A DNA stretch of 64,000 bases from Prostheceraeus crozeri (GCA_907163375.1 CAJQUW010007434.1:1-64000), one strand, 5' to 3'; counted from the stretch's first letter, positions 1 to 13,562 are shown. Translations and numbers: made by a program. Notes: generated by a model from the letters alone, not told the origin.

Positions 1-126
1 TGGAATATCTCTATATTATCTTAACATAGGTCTATTCTTATTTTTAAATCATTTACTGAGAGCGTGAGACAAATACTAAGTAACGGTGTAATATTTATTA
101 TGGTCTTCTTTAAAATTTTTAGGAAA

Positions 127-3100
127 ATGACAGAAACTGAAGTTGTTCAGCTAAGAGATAAAAGTAAGTCGTCATCTGAAGACCTGTATCACTGTTCAGG
201 TTCTTTTCTATATCCAATGATGGCACAATTTATATCTGTAAAATACGCAGTTTGACTGTAATTTGACATATTAGTACCGGAAAGTGGAGGGCACGTAACA
301 AAGGCCTGTAGGTAAAATTCAAATTACAAATATGACATTCAAATTCGTGCGAAAACGTTTTAAAACCATTTGTTTGGCCAATAAATAGAACCTTGGCATA
401 TTAAATAGATCACTGGCTAATAAATAGAGCATTACAACGATTCGATATTTTATTATTAATCATGTCCTTAGGTTTCACTAACCTGAGCCAGTCTACAGAC
501 CACTTTATTACTCAGGTCATCTCTTATTTACAGGAACGAACACATTCAAGTGATACGCCTATAGAATAAGACTTATATGCTTAAGTTAGAACTTAAAAAT
601 CGGTTGCCGTCCTAAAACAGTCTTCAAGGTGTTACTAGTATAGCATAAATACATGGTTAAAGAGTAAAGAAAATTATATTTTTATTGTCTGGTTTCATAT
701 TTATCATTGAATGTAGGTATAGTGGCTCGTGATTTTTTTAACATAATGGCTGATGGTTGAGAAATTGCGAACCGATTTAGATGAAATTGGTTGGAAGAAA
801 GCGCGATGCATAGAAACGATTGAGAGTAAAAATCAAAAAAAGGGTACTGAGGGTAATTGCAAGTTTTTCTCGTTATGTCGATTCCAAATTGATCCTATAC
901 GTTAGGGAAGCAATAAGTACTGATGTCGGCTACATTACAAAAAATATGAAAACAGTTCAAGCAGTTCAACTTTAATTTGAAATTTTCCTAGTTCTAGAAT
1001 GGCAAGAACAGAACAGTATGTTTGTTTGCAAGATTGACAAATGTTGAAGGTTTTGATATTAAAACGTGAAACCGTACGCACTATTAATTTTGTGAAGTTC
1101 CAATACGTCAATGGATACAACTGCAGCACGCCGTCGTCATATCAGTGATAATTCAGTTTTTGTAAAACAGGTATGAGAATCTTCCGGGTTTTCCGGGTTT
1201 TTGGTGCTGAAAAGACCATTCTCGTAATTCACCTAAATATGCAATAAAAAGTATACCCCTCCGAAAGTTAGATTATTTAAAAAACGTCCATTTTTTCGCC
1301 CTAGCCAACTATTTTTCTTACATTAGATTATGCCAAATATCAATAAAAAGGTCACAAAAATTTCAAGACCAAACCCCCTTCGCAAACTTGCTCGCTCGTT
1401 CCGGGTTTTTTATTTGCCCTCAATCTCATGCCTGGTAGAATCAGTTGCCGTAAAATGCCATAACTTTTATACACATTCAAACTTCATGAACATCATATAT
1501 TTTATTAAAGATTATATTTAGAGCTGTTTTGAAAGGAAAATATTCCGAAAGTGTACCTTAGAATGTTGTAAAAGAAAATTTGATTCTTAATTGGTTTGTT
1601 CAATTTACAAATGTAAATGATTATGAGTGGCTTAAGTTTGGCTGACATGTGCCTAACTTTGGCAAACACGTAGCTTTATTGTTGAGATTTTTTTTATTAT
1701 TTAGGCCTATTTCTTAACTGCGCTTGGGTAAGATATAAATCTACAACTTAATGCTTTGCCAAACCCCAAAGTTACAAAATTCAAAATTACTTTCCATTTC
1801 TGCATCGAAAAATGAAAATGATACGAATAAGACGTGAATCAGCTTTTGTCACCGGTACATAACACCCTACCAGTCTTACATGCTTGCAGACAATTCTTAA
1901 TCATATAGTTGTTCTAGAAAACACGCTATCAGTAAAAAGTTACGATACTTTATAGTCCTCGAGTGTTCAGAAGAATGAGTTCGCTTAACTTGTCTTCCTG
2001 AAGGTACCGTACCACATATTTTCTGCTTGAGCAAACCTGGCAGTAGTCGGCCACGTACAGATTAAATCATTGTACACACTTTTCATTCTTCTGGTGCTCT
2101 ACCATTTTACCTGTATACTTGTGAATCGAAATACATGTTGACTATTCCTGAACTCACTTCAGATGGTTTCAAAAGTTACAGAAACCAAGCATGTGATTTT
2201 CCCGCTTTTTGACGGAATTCAGTTGGGGCCCTCGAAGTGCTGTAACGTATTTTATTCAAATTTTCTATGTGAGGCCCCTTGAAATGCATTTTCCGTCATC
2301 CACTTCCCCCCTTTACATCTGATCACATGTCTGAGAAACACAATGAGGAAAGAAACTGTTAGTCGTATTAGAACATTAAAGAAAACATCTCGTCCGTCCT
2401 TTTTCTTTTTGGAATTCTTCGATTTTTTTCGATCAGTATTTACGATCTCGGGGTAAAACCCAATGAACACCTCATCCATTTAAAAAGACATGGAGTGCTA
2501 AATAAGGATGGTGTTTTACCAAACCTGGTTATGTACGAGGGGCGTACCAAAAGTTCGTGACGTTTGTCTCTCCTATCTATAGACGTCCATTTTGGCCTAA
2601 GTGCATATCTAGATTTTATTTCTTATAGTTCTGACAGTTGCATTTCACAGGAAAACATTTAACCTCCATTTGCACAAATGTTTATTGGCAGAATTAAAAG
2701 CATACCAAAACTTTTTTTTTTCGATCTGGTCACCTTAAATTCCAATACACTTCCTATCTCTTCTCAAGTTTCTTCATTCCTTCTTCAAGCCAATCCTGCG
2801 GAAATTTCCCGAATGAAGCTTTCGGTGCTCTCTTTATCTCTTTCACCATTGAAACGAATACCTCCGATTGCCAACTTCATCGCACTGATGAGATGAAAGT
2901 CAGTAGTCTCCTCCAAAACCCTTCGTCATGGTCTTCCAGAAAACCAAGAACAATAGAGGAGTTGTTGACCCGAGCGCCTTTCTGTTCTGCAGTCAGCAGC
3001 CTTGGTACCCAACGAGCCGAAACTTTGGACAACTCAAGGCGGTCATGGAAGATACGCTCAAGAGTCCCATGCGACAGCTCAACAGACTTTTCCTCCAGTT

Positions 3101-6100
3101 CATCAAATGTTGGGCGTCTGTCAGACTGGATCAGCTGCCAAACCAAATCTTCATTTTCTTCGCTGGCTTGAGTGGATGAATGGCCACAGCGCTCAACGTC
3201 TTCCAATGACTTCCGTCCCTATGGGAACATTTGCTTGATGGTCGCTCTTGCAGGAACATTGTCTCGAAGAATGTTTTTAGACGCCCAGCCGATCGGGTTG
3301 GTGTTTCCCGTTCCTTGGACAGAAAGAGCAGACAAGATCTCCACTTACGATTTGTGAAGTCCGTCATGCTGACAAAAGTAAAATTGCTTCACTACTTACC
3401 GGCTTCAGTTCGTGTCTCTATAGGTTACCGATCAACCGACAATACTTCACAGGCAATGCACATGATTGATACAACATGACAACGATGAATGATTAAAGAA
3501 AAAAGTCGAATTAAAACCATGGTAATCAAACGTCACGAACTTTTGGTACGCCCCTCGTACCAGGACATTTTAACCAGGCCTTCTCAATATGAGCTTTCAA
3601 TGCCAATTTTCGCCACCCACGCGTTTGCTTATTCGTGTTTCTTTCAGCAGTTTTACTGGCCCTCTGACTTAATGTCCAAACACAAGGTCAAAAGGACCTA
3701 AACCTCAAAAGGAGACTCCTGAGCAGTGTCACAAGTGCAAATGTAGTACAGTGTTTTAAGTTAATAGCACTACAACAAACTTTAAGCGTTTTGTACTCAA
3801 ATTTGAGTTTGTAATGCCATCTGTATGTGATTCCATTTGTAACATCCGTTTTGTTTAATCTGTGAAGTCAATTTTTCATTTTCTTTAACTTTCCAGTTGA
3901 TGTTCTTGACAATGATGTAAGTATTTTTATTTATGTAAGTATGTCATGTGTATACACCAAAAATGTTTTAGTATTGGTGGTGGTTATAAGGTGGATGTAA
4001 AATATCGTGATAGTGGATAAGTCGACATTTTGTCGCGAAATAGGTGTTGACGTTAACTTGAGTGGTAAACACAATTCATGTCTGTGAAATATAGATCATG
4101 TATATTTTGGGCATGATATCGTATGATTTATGAAACATGTAATGATGCCGAGTTGTTCATGTGCTCTTATCTAAGGTTGTGCTCCGAAATTGACCCTAAC
4201 AATTTTTTAAGATAGGGAGCATGTTTTATCAAACTTTTGTTGAATGCCACCACTACCATGATATACGAGTTCATGATAAATACATTCTGGTGTTGATTCA
4301 CAAATTGGATATTTCAGAATTAGGGGTGCACTGAACGTTCGGTTCGGCCGAACCACGGTTTTCGTGATGGTTCGATAGTTTGGCCGAACTTGGTCCAAGG
4401 ATCGACCCTAACTAAACACCGTTATGTATTAATTGAAATGTTTCGGTCCAATATTTTTCTTCGCGGTTTATTTGATCCATAAATTTATCATCTCGATTTC
4501 TTAAATCCATCCCTTATAGGCTTGGTTAACTTTCTTTGAGTCTCGGAGAGTATTAGGTTCGGTGTACCTCTATTTGAAATTCCACGTCAGATTCATGGGG
4601 TGGGGTGCAATGTTCGGATTCCGGCGCGAATATCACCGTAGTGACGCGAAAGCGCGAAAAAAAGCCGGCCTCAGTTTTGAAAAATAGATAATTTGCGGCC
4701 GGTTTCTCAAAAATTAGTTAAGAGTATGATAAGGTGATGACTTGTTTATTTAACCATCTTAGACAATAAATGAAGATAAGACAATATGTATATGACAGCA
4801 TCTGTTCATGCCTTACACTATATTCATAATACACATCTATGTTGTAATTCTGTTAAGATTGGCCGGTTATTTCGACCGTTAAGCACAAAGCTCCAGAAAT
4901 AATTAATTGAAAGCCGACCACCTCGGATAAACCATTAATTGACCACTTTTTTCGCTTGTACACTATAAAACAAGATACGTTCTTTGAAGTATCACTTGTC
5001 TGAATATTTGGAACATGTTAAATTAAGGTTAATCATTTTTTCATGTTCACTTCACGGTACAACGTATCCTGTGCGATGACCTTTTGATGCCGATGGAAGA
5101 TTTTTAGAATGACACAGCGGCTCATGAGCTATTGCTTGAATTTTTATCGATTTACTCATCTAGCATTTGTTTCATAAATATTACTATTTTCTACAATTAA
5201 TGAAACCCATACATCTTTACAATCAAATTCAATCAATGGTCGTATTAGCCAATCATGGTGTCACGTTATTTGATATCGCATGGACTGGTCGAAAATTCTA
5301 CGAGAAGTTCGGGTGGTGGTGCGCTCGTCATACTAGACATAGGTGGCATTATATCACATGCACCAATTTCATAACATGCTTTTACTATGTCAAGACTAAG
5401 GAAATTCAATTGATGTACTCTTGCGCTACTCTAATAGTGGAAGTATTACGACTTCCGACTCGACTTTGGAGCTTACGACTCGACTTCCGAGTACTTGCTG
5501 CCAAGGCACTTGAAATCAAGGAGATGATGCTTCAACTTGTTGATACAAAATGGCTCCAAGTTTGCCAGTTGAGGAGCTACTATGCTATGACTCCCACAAA
5601 GGTCTTCAGTGAATCTGGAACTGCACTCGTAAGCTCGTAAAAGAGACAAAAATTTCGAGGAATTAAAGAGAGAACTAAATGACTCGATCACGAAATGTTT
5701 TCATTAATTTTTGAATGAAGTTCCTGAAGCCAGAGTTAAGAACCATCTTCTAGCGAGATAGCACTCACATTCAATACCTTGATTCTGAAAGTAAAGATAT
5801 CATAAAACAGTGCCTAATGCGATTTATCGACCCATCAAGTGGTCGAAGAAATTTTGGAAGATTGATGTGACGGAAGAAGCGAATTGGCTTTGTTTTCTAA
5901 GTAGCTCCATTCCAATGAGCTTCCTTTGAACTTCCATTGCAAATAAGCATTGATGAGCTTGCGGACAGAAGTCTCTTCGATCTTAACCCCAACCAGCGAC
6001 GAGAAGTTCATGAATCACTACAGTTTTTCAAAGCAAGAACAGCTTAACTGAAGTTATGTCTACCTTTCCATTACAAAACATCGAAATCATACCTGATCCC

Positions 6101-9100
6101 CGATCTGCAAAAACAGTATAGCAAAACATGGAAGCATTGTCGAAATTTAGCTCGACACTGAGTCTAGACTGAGTCAGTTGTCTGTCACGCGCCTTCAGTG
6201 AATTAGGGAAAATCAAACCGCGGAATGGGTCAAATTTGTTTCTGTCAATCCATCCATGTAGTTTCAAGTCCGCAAGTGTCGTTTTGCCACATATAAGTAA
6301 ATTTTAGTCCTTGTTATATTTTTAGGGCGAGAAAGTGTATCTTCACATGTACAATAAATTGTTCGCTGCCCGACTTGTGTGTCGTGGCAATTATAAATTA
6401 ATGCGTCGATCGGAGGAAGCAATTGAATCTTTCATCAGTGATGCCGAAGGGACGGATGATTTAATTAACAAGGTAGACAAAAAGTTAAAAGGCTCAGGTA
6501 CGTCTCTCGTTTCATACTACATCATTATTCATCATGATTGGTATCATAAAACATCTGATTGCAGATGACGATACAGAGTCCGTCACTTCCAGTGAAGAAT
6601 CCATCCCCGAACCACATCGACGTCCGAAAAAAAAGTCGATCACAAAGCCCCATGATAAAAGTAAGTATCTGTCTAAATCTAATACAATCGATGCTGACAG
6701 ACGTCATTGATACTCAAGATTACTTAGCATGATCTGTATCGTTCATGGAAAACGAGGAGTGCGCATCGTGTTATTAAGTTACGTTTTATTGTAGATGACG
6801 ATACAGAATCGATTACGTCCAGTCTTGAACTCAGTCCCGAACCACGTCGACGTCTCAACAAAAAGGCGATTCCTAAACCTTACGACAGAGGTGTGTATAT
6901 GTTTATGTCAACATAACAATCGATGCTGACGCACTTGATAACTTACGTAATCGGATTTTTTGTGATCTATTTCTTTATCAATTATTCGGTCGAGTAGTAT
7001 GCCAATGTCGCATATCACGTAATTTTTAATTAAGTCAAATATTCAGTGCATCCATGTACGAAAGACAATGAATGCTATAAAGATATAAGCTCAGCAAAAT
7101 GAAAACAAGTAATGTAGAGTATGTTACTATATATCAGATAATTTACATAATGCTTACATCTAAATGTTGATTAACACATGAAATCATTCTTACATTTATT
7201 AATATGACTTCTGTCATGCATAGATCATGATTATTACACATTCTAAACATCCAGACAAATTAATAAACTTAAAAATTTTGCATTTAGACTTCTATCGTGA
7301 GTTTGATGCATCAGTGGTGAGGTTCTTTGAGATACCTTCATCATTATATTGAAGAAACGATTGACTACAAACGTTAAGGTTTTGTGATCGTTTTTTCAAA
7401 GATCGTTTCCAATTTGAGTGTCTGTAAAGAAGGATTCATCAATGGCGTTCTCTACAATCGGTGAGACATTTAATTATTATATAATTAAACCCTTGACGCC
7501 GGCAGGGTTTCTGGGAAATCACGGAGACGTGTACTACACGTCCACATCTTTAAGCATCAACTGCCGTCTTTTGCGATGATGCATTTGTTCAATATGACGT
7601 GAACATGTAGTACACGTCGATGTTTGCGTTGTTGTATCTGCTGAGGACGTGTACAGCACGTTCTTCTGTCATTGACATTTTCCTTTAACCGTTCGTGGGT
7701 TGCTTTGCCGATTTTTGAATTCAGTGAGTTAAGACAATTCTGATGATATAAAGTTTTCTATATTTCTGTTGAGTAGAACTGGCTTTATATCCATCTAAGT
7801 TTGCTTTATTCCGATATGTGTGCTTGTAATACCGGCGCATTGTTTCTGCACTGTGGAATATGCGCACAAGTTTCAATGATCTTAATCGTCAATATTACAT
7901 TTATAAAAGGTCGGTCCATGTCTTCATATAGTGGCCTAACCTTCAATTTGAGAAAGAAGATAAACGACCACTTTGAAACTGAAGACAACACACCAAATGC
8001 AAAACATCATTAATCTACGGATGTCTGATGAGAAAGGCATTGAGAGTCTAGGTTGTTCATAGTTATCTTAATTTTTATCGTGGTTCGTGAATAATAATGA
8101 ATAAACGTCAATTATATTAGGCGAAGTCAATTTCATTCATAAATATTTTTGGAATTTCAAGTCTACATTGCTGATCTTTTTTAAAATCATATTTAACTGC
8201 CCCACAATAGAAAAATAAGTTATCACCATGCAACATTGCTAGTGGTAAGCACATCTGTTCTACATAAAATCGTTAAAGTGTTCATAAATATGAGGCTTGC
8301 TGGAAGCAATTACGTTTCCACTGCCATTCATGATAGTATTCTTTTAATTCCTGATCTTCATAGATCGTAAATTCGTAGAAGTAATTTGAACATTTGTCTC
8401 GATGATACAGATGAGAAATTTATGTTCGAATGATCAGAAATTGCTCGATAAAGTTAATTAGACGGACAAGCAAGTTGTCGTCAGTTAACACAGTTCACTT
8501 GAGTAAGCTATCGTTCAATGGGTAATAACATTGATGACGTGTAGTACATGTTTCCGTCATCCCTGTCTTCCTCCACAAAAAAACAATCGTCTTTGCGCCA
8601 ATGTCAAAAGACGTGTAGTACACGTCTTCAGGCAAGAAAGGGTTAATGATAAATAAGAACCATAATATGTTTTTCATTGATGAAATTGATTATGAAATCC
8701 TCCAATCCATTTGATTTTGATCATAAATGAATGTATTTTGATATGTCATCATGATTTAATGATTTAGCTGAAATGCTAATAAAGTATCACAGGAAAGCAA
8801 GCTTATACACAACTCATAAATTACACTTATGACAATTTCCAACAATTGGTGTTTGATCCTGGTGAATAGGTCTATAATAAGACATAACTGGTAGCTTTTA
8901 TTTTGCAGGAGATAGCCTAAAACAATTCGAAACTGAACTATCAATGACACAGTCATTGAAAGAGAAGACTGGCCTGATCGGTAAGAAAGTGACATTTAAG
9001 AGATCTGTTCAAATGATGATGGCGTGGTTCCTCATAGTAGCAATGATTCTCTCTTTTAGTGCCGTATTCACGAACGCTAAACAGCGTTAGTGAATGCAAC

Positions 9101-12100
9101 GACGTATCTTCGACAAATTGATTGACCATTGCATTGTCTGCGATGTTCATCTCTTGACTGCAAATCGTTAGTGAATACGACGGATCCGTTAAACAGTGCT
9201 GTCTAAATTTCCAAGAAAGTGCTTTGGTGTTCGCTGTTTAACTTCTTAAACACTCAAATTTAAACAGCGTTCGTGAATACGGCCCTTAAAATGTAACTCC
9301 TACCATACCAAAGAATTTGCTGTTAATGTCTGTATACGTAGAGTTGTGAAGATTATCAGCACAGAGTTTCAGATCATCTGAGGACGTCGCAATGACTAGG
9401 CACAGCTCAAACCATAACAATCTACCCATGAGCTCACATTTTCAACAATGAAACTGTTAACTGTGCTAATAAATCGAAGCTACTATAAGTCACTTTTTAA
9501 AGGAGAATAGAAAAATCATTGTCGTATGCTTAATTTTGTGAGCTCCAGCACTTGCCATTGATGCAAAAATACAAAGGTTGGAAATATATGACGCAATGCT
9601 GAGAGCGAATTCAAGTCTTCGTTATGTGTAAGGTATGACAATCATTAATATAATGCTTGGATGAATTCATGTGAAGTGGTTTGGTAAGACTCATGATGAT
9701 ATTTTTAAAATCCTTTTGCCGCTTTTTACTGAATGATGTGCGTTACAGTTATAGAAGATATATTCATTTTAGATATTTTGATTCTATCATCATTATTGTA
9801 CCAGAATATATTTCGAAATTGTTAAAATATTTAAATAAAGTTTTGCATGAGTGCCATAATTTAATATTCTTTTTTCAGGAATCCAAACATGTGATATTTC
9901 AATCAACTCAGCTTCGCGTAAGTAGTCTAAGTATCAATCAAACGATTTTATAATAGCTATTGATAGATCGGAAACACTGGGGCGGGCGACACTAGACCCC
10001 GTTAGTGAAAAAGAGTTAACAATCTATTTCTGTTAATCGTATTCTCTATCATCAAATCTCTGGAGTGGTCGATCAGTAACTCAGTGGTTCAATGCCTTCA
10101 TCAGCGGTGGCTTTTGCTCTCTATATTGTCGGTTGGGTATCCCAAACATGGAAAGCCTCGGCGATTTATCTCTTCTCATCATAGTTGAATCTTTATCGAC
10201 GAATGCTTTTAATTGGCTGTCTCATGCGTTGTTAAGGTAGTGTTCAATCCATGGTTTAATCTAATTATAGTCAACAGCTTATTCATGGGAAATCAATCAA
10301 AGATGTCTGACGATTTCTTTTCCTGCACTCACCAACCAACTTTCTCGCAAACAGGAATTATGTTGCTCAATTCTTCTATTACCCAACAAACCAGTTAACA
10401 TCAATAGACTTCACTAACAGCGTTTTGTGACTCCCGCCCCTGATGCTGATTGTTACCAAGGTGGGGTCCGCTGCGGTATGTCGATTTTTGAGGGCACGGG
10501 TTTGTATAATTAAATGCTTTATATTTGATATGATGTCGGTACTGCTGCTATACGTAGGCTTCACAAACTTCAGTCTTATGTCCTTTTCAGATAATGAATC
10601 AATGACTGAATCTATGTCTGAAATAAAGCATACTGAATCAACAGATATCAAGCCGATAATTGAGGCTGTTCGTGCTATTGTCGGTAAGATATTTTTGTTA
10701 ACAAACCTCATAGATTGTCTAAAAAGTAATTTTACTGATTTCTTCAGATGACGCAACATCTGTTATCATTAAAAGGATGGAATTGTTGGAGCGCAGAGTA
10801 AACTATAAGTTGAACAAAGTATCATTCTCGGAACAACCGATGACACTGAAGCAGTTTGAAGATGAGGTAAGGGCCATTCATTTAGTGCGCACGTAAGAAA
10901 ATATAACATTTTCGAATACCCCCTCCCTCCCCCTGCACGCATTTGACAAGACACAATCCTTTTTTGCGTGTGCACGATTGCGAAGCCCCCTCCCCCCATC
11001 CTAAACATGTTCAGGTGCATTAGCAGATAGGACGGACTATAGTTTTCCGATATATAATGTATAATAATATATTAATTATTATAATAATAGTATCATATAA
11101 CTATCTTCGACTTCGATCCATATTATATTTCGTTATCCAGATACGCGTATAGGCTTTAGCTTTAAGTAAATTACAAAGCCCTATACCCTGGCATGAATCA
11201 GAAGATTCAAGAAATGAGAGTTGGTATCAGTTTCAACTACTGAATTCATGTATTTACCGTCTTCTCGGGGAACATTGATAGAAGTACATTTAGGTTTCCG
11301 TTGAGCAACTCGCTTCTCCACCAAAGTAGCCACCGGAATTAGAAAATAATCAAGAATGCCTGTCTTAGAATTTAGAGTTGGGAACCCTGCATTATTATTT
11401 TGTTTATCTCTTTCAGGAATTCAAAACTCCTGATGGAATTCCTGTTCTGTTGAGTTCATTGATCGATTCAAATCCCTGCAAGTTTTTGCGCAACTATGTT
11501 CCCAAACGATATGGTAGTGAATACCTCAATATATATGTAATCGACTCCCACTGCGGTTCGAGATCAGAACGCCTCAGTGCGCCAGATGCTCATATTATGG
11601 ATATGAAGCGTGAGTTAATTAGTCACTCTTTCATATTTAAAAACCTGGAAGCCCTTTTTATGCAAGATTCCGGATTCAATGGACATGTACTTAAGTTAAC
11701 GATACAATGTTGCTAGAATTTTCATTTCCGCAATAAATGTCTACATGTTACATGACGGTTACATGTCTAAATGTCTACATGAGGGTCGTCTTCAGATGGC
11801 TCGACGCCAGGCCTCTTTCGTGGACGATGAATTTATCAAGGCCGTTGCATTGAAGATCTTTGTAACGACACGGTCCAACGAAGGATGACGATGTTTTCCA
11901 CACCCAATCATTTTCTCATATTTTAATCAATTAATTGGACTTCAATCAGTTATATCATTCTTAGGCAATACTTGACAGATAATGTTCATACTTAATCACA
12001 ACTGACAAATTGGCCTACTTGAGAGTTGATATTCTTGAGATCTAGTTAACATATCTGGTATCCATTGGTACCAATTTTGCACACATTTGATACCCTTTAC

Positions 12101-12272
12101 TGCCATTGTTTATAATATTTCATTTCCAGGTGTGTTGCAGAAATGCTTTACAGTGCAGCCCGAACGGTTTCCTACATTGTGGAAAGAAGTCAAGGCTTCG
12201 TTAAATCAGTGTTTCAGAGAAGGGAATAGGTACAAGAAGGCATCAAACATCCATAAAAATGAAACATTTTGA
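127..12272 (+). CDS. Nine-exon gene, BEN-like C-terminal region (tentative)
   Basis: Nine exons join with every splice phase in agreement: 127-163 (ATG at 127), 3897-3916, 6326-6497, 6565-6660, 6795-6890, 10591-10683, 10748-10866, 11417-11609 and 12130-12272 (TGA). All introns are GT-AG. The sum is 969 nt, 322 codons plus stop. The N-terminus has the segment GEKVYLHMYNKLFAARLV, which looks like a small beta-rich, SH3/Tudor-like fold. The middle is acidic Ser/Glu-rich linker carried by two near-identical 96-nt exons. The last two exons (with NPCKFLRNYVP, FPTLWKEVKASLNQCFRE) resemble a BEN-type DNA-binding module in spacing, which is only a family resemblance. Introns hold a mariner, a piggyBac MITE and a Harbinger MITE. 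A CACTA transposase lies 3 kb downstream on the same strand, so this could be an accessory gene of that element rather than a host gene. The exon structure is seen; transcription and function are inferred. Confidence 0.6.
2536..3557 (-). mobile_element. Decayed mariner transposon with intact TIRs
   Basis: Terminal inverted repeats beginning CGAGGGGCGTACCAAAAGTT are perfect at both ends (2536 onward and ending 3557), flanked by TA duplications at 2534-2535 and 3558-3559. At about 1.02 kb it is shorter than a full mariner (about 1.3 kb). It lies in intron 1 of the nine-exon gene. The matching ends suggest a fairly recent insertion of an already defective copy. Confidence 0.85.
2877..3367 (-). 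pseudogene. Mariner transposase, N-terminal part, broken
   Basis: On the minus strand two frames carry the mariner DNA-binding half. MTDFTNRKWRSCLLFLSKE (start at 3367) is the first helix-turn-helix. ELSHGTLERIFHDRLELSK followed by VSARWVPRLLTAEQK (from about 3010 down to 2960) is the second, with the typical linker. The two parts sit in different frames near 3200-3260, and no DDD catalytic core follows before the left TIR, so the copy cannot encode active transposase. Confidence 0.8.
3558..6325. other. Intronic stretch, mostly unrecognised
   Basis: Apart from the 20-nt exon, this is AT-rich intron DNA. A 157-codon open frame (5167-5640) shows no recognisable domain and no splice support. 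A short GC-richer block with the palindrome GGTTCGGCCGAACC (4339-4356) resembles a hAT terminal fragment, but no partner end was found. Confidence 0.4.
3897..3916 (+). other. 20-nt micro-exon of the BEN-like gene
   Basis: A good acceptor (TTTCCAG) and donor (GTAAGT) enclose 20 nt. With one nucleotide left over from exon 1 they give exactly seven codons (IDVLDND) and hand over phase 0 to exon 3, where the protein continues GEKVYLH. The fit of phase on both sides is the only support. Confidence 0.5.
6565..6890 (+). repeat. Tandemly duplicated 96-nt exon pair
   Basis: Exons 6565-6660 and 6795-6890 have the same length and the same phase (1-1). They encode near-identical segments: DDDTESVTSSEESIPEPHRR and DDDTESITSSLELSPEPRRR, each followed by a Lys-rich tail. 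The intervening intron is about 134 bp. Symmetric exons of this kind can be duplicated or skipped without changing the frame. Confidence 0.75.
7489..8642. mobile_element. piggyBac-type MITE with palindromic subterminal repeats
   Basis: The 1.15-kb segment is flanked by TTAA at 7485-7488 and 8643-8646. The ends read ACCCTTGACGCC on the left and, in reverse complement, CCCTTTCTTGCC on the right, the CCCTT style of piggyBac-family termini. Five copies of the palindrome GACGTGTAGTACACGTC or close variants cluster near the ends (7526, 7596, 7645 on the left; 8535, 8610 on the right). No transposase is present, so it is non-autonomous. It lies in the intron between exons 5 and 6 of the nine-exon gene. 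The TIR match is short, so the exact family within the TTAA-targeting group is inferred. Confidence 0.7.
9059..9285. mobile_element. PIF-Harbinger MITE
   Basis: A 227-bp element has ends GCCGTATTCACGAACGCT (9061-9078) and its inverse (9266-9283), flanked by TTA at 9056-9058 and 9286-9288. A 3-bp TWA duplication and G-rich termini fit the PIF-Harbinger superfamily. There is no coding capacity. A second, inner GTTAGTGAAT motif repeats the terminal theme. Confidence 0.75.
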
Positions 12273-13562
12273 AAAGTTCAGACTTCCAAATTATGCTTGA
12301 TGTTTTTGTAATGTTTCGTCTTTATTGCTCATTGAAAGTGATTAAACTGATTACACTTTATAGATAGCCTTCCCAGTGCAATTGTCTGCATGAAAACTTG
12401 TCATCGAGTTGGTGGCATAACGTTACTTCTCCGTGTTTAATTGTCACTAAATTGGTCTTCTTCATTTCTTTGTAATTCAGTCGATGGAATTAATTGCTTT
12501 TGCGTAAAAACGAATATACTGTCGTAATTTGAGTCACAATATATGGGTTCTCTGTTATGACAATCATGTACTACCGGTATCTACTTAGTCTGAGGGAGGA
12601 GTGTACAGTCACAGCCACTGGCTGACTGGATTATAATCACCTCGTTAGAATTCAATAATAATCAATAACTTGATACCGTAGCATGTAACACAATAACTGG
12701 AATTCAGTAATATTTTGCTGAATGCATTTTAAGCATATTCATCACTCAAAAATTTTAAATTGATAAGATTTCAATACCGCGTTGAACCAGCCCTTGCCCC
12801 CAAGACTATGAATTCACTGTCATATATTCAGTCAGTATTTAACAGAATTCTGTGGTGATTATTTTGCACCACATTTTAGTTGGCTTTAGGTTGATGGCTT
12901 TTACTTTGACTATAATAATAATAAAGGCTACAACCAAGTCTTCTATGAGTTCCTCGCACAAGGACTTACAGTCGTTGGCAGTTTAGCACTAATTTATATC
13001 GAAGGATCATATCAAAAGTAACGGGCACTATAACAGATCTTGGGTCTTCATATGGGTCTCTAAATTAGTTCAGACAACTAAGAAGTATCTCAGTCTTGTT
13101 GAATTCATTGGTCATGCTTATTTGCGAATGATTGTAGAACTTAAATTCAAAAATTAAATACCGTGACTACAGCCTAGAAATATTGATAGAGAGCATGTTA
13201 TAGATATCCAACAGGTTAATATGTTATCGCAGATATAAATAACAAATTAATTGAAAATCGGTTGTGTGAAAGTGATGCTAATCAAGTGCCTTGATCGTAT
13301 ATGATGATCATGGGGCTAGTCAAATGATATGCATATTATAACTTCGTATAACAGGGATGAAAATCTTAAGCGGATTTCCGCCAGTGTCCCTTGAGAGGCT
13401 GTAATGAACTTCTTTAAATTTTCTATTCAGGGACCTTCAAAAGTTGATTTTTTTGTCAGAGCTCCTAACTGCCCGTTCTCATCCCTTATAAAAGGCTTGA
13501 AGAATAGAATAGGCAAAATTAACAGAAAGTCAAAGATACTTACTTTACTTTTTCGTTTTTCG
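12273..13562. other. Non-coding stretch
   Basis: No coding signal seen. Around 13350-13480 there is a segment with similarity to 2225-2310 (shared blocks such as AAATTTTCTAT followed by a CCTT-AAA stretch), probably two fragments of one hAT-like repeat. Confidence 0.35.

Noticed and set aside
5167-5640. 157-codon plus-strand open frame
   Set aside because: No recognisable domain, no splice or promoter context, and it lies inside an intron of the nine-exon gene; probably chance.
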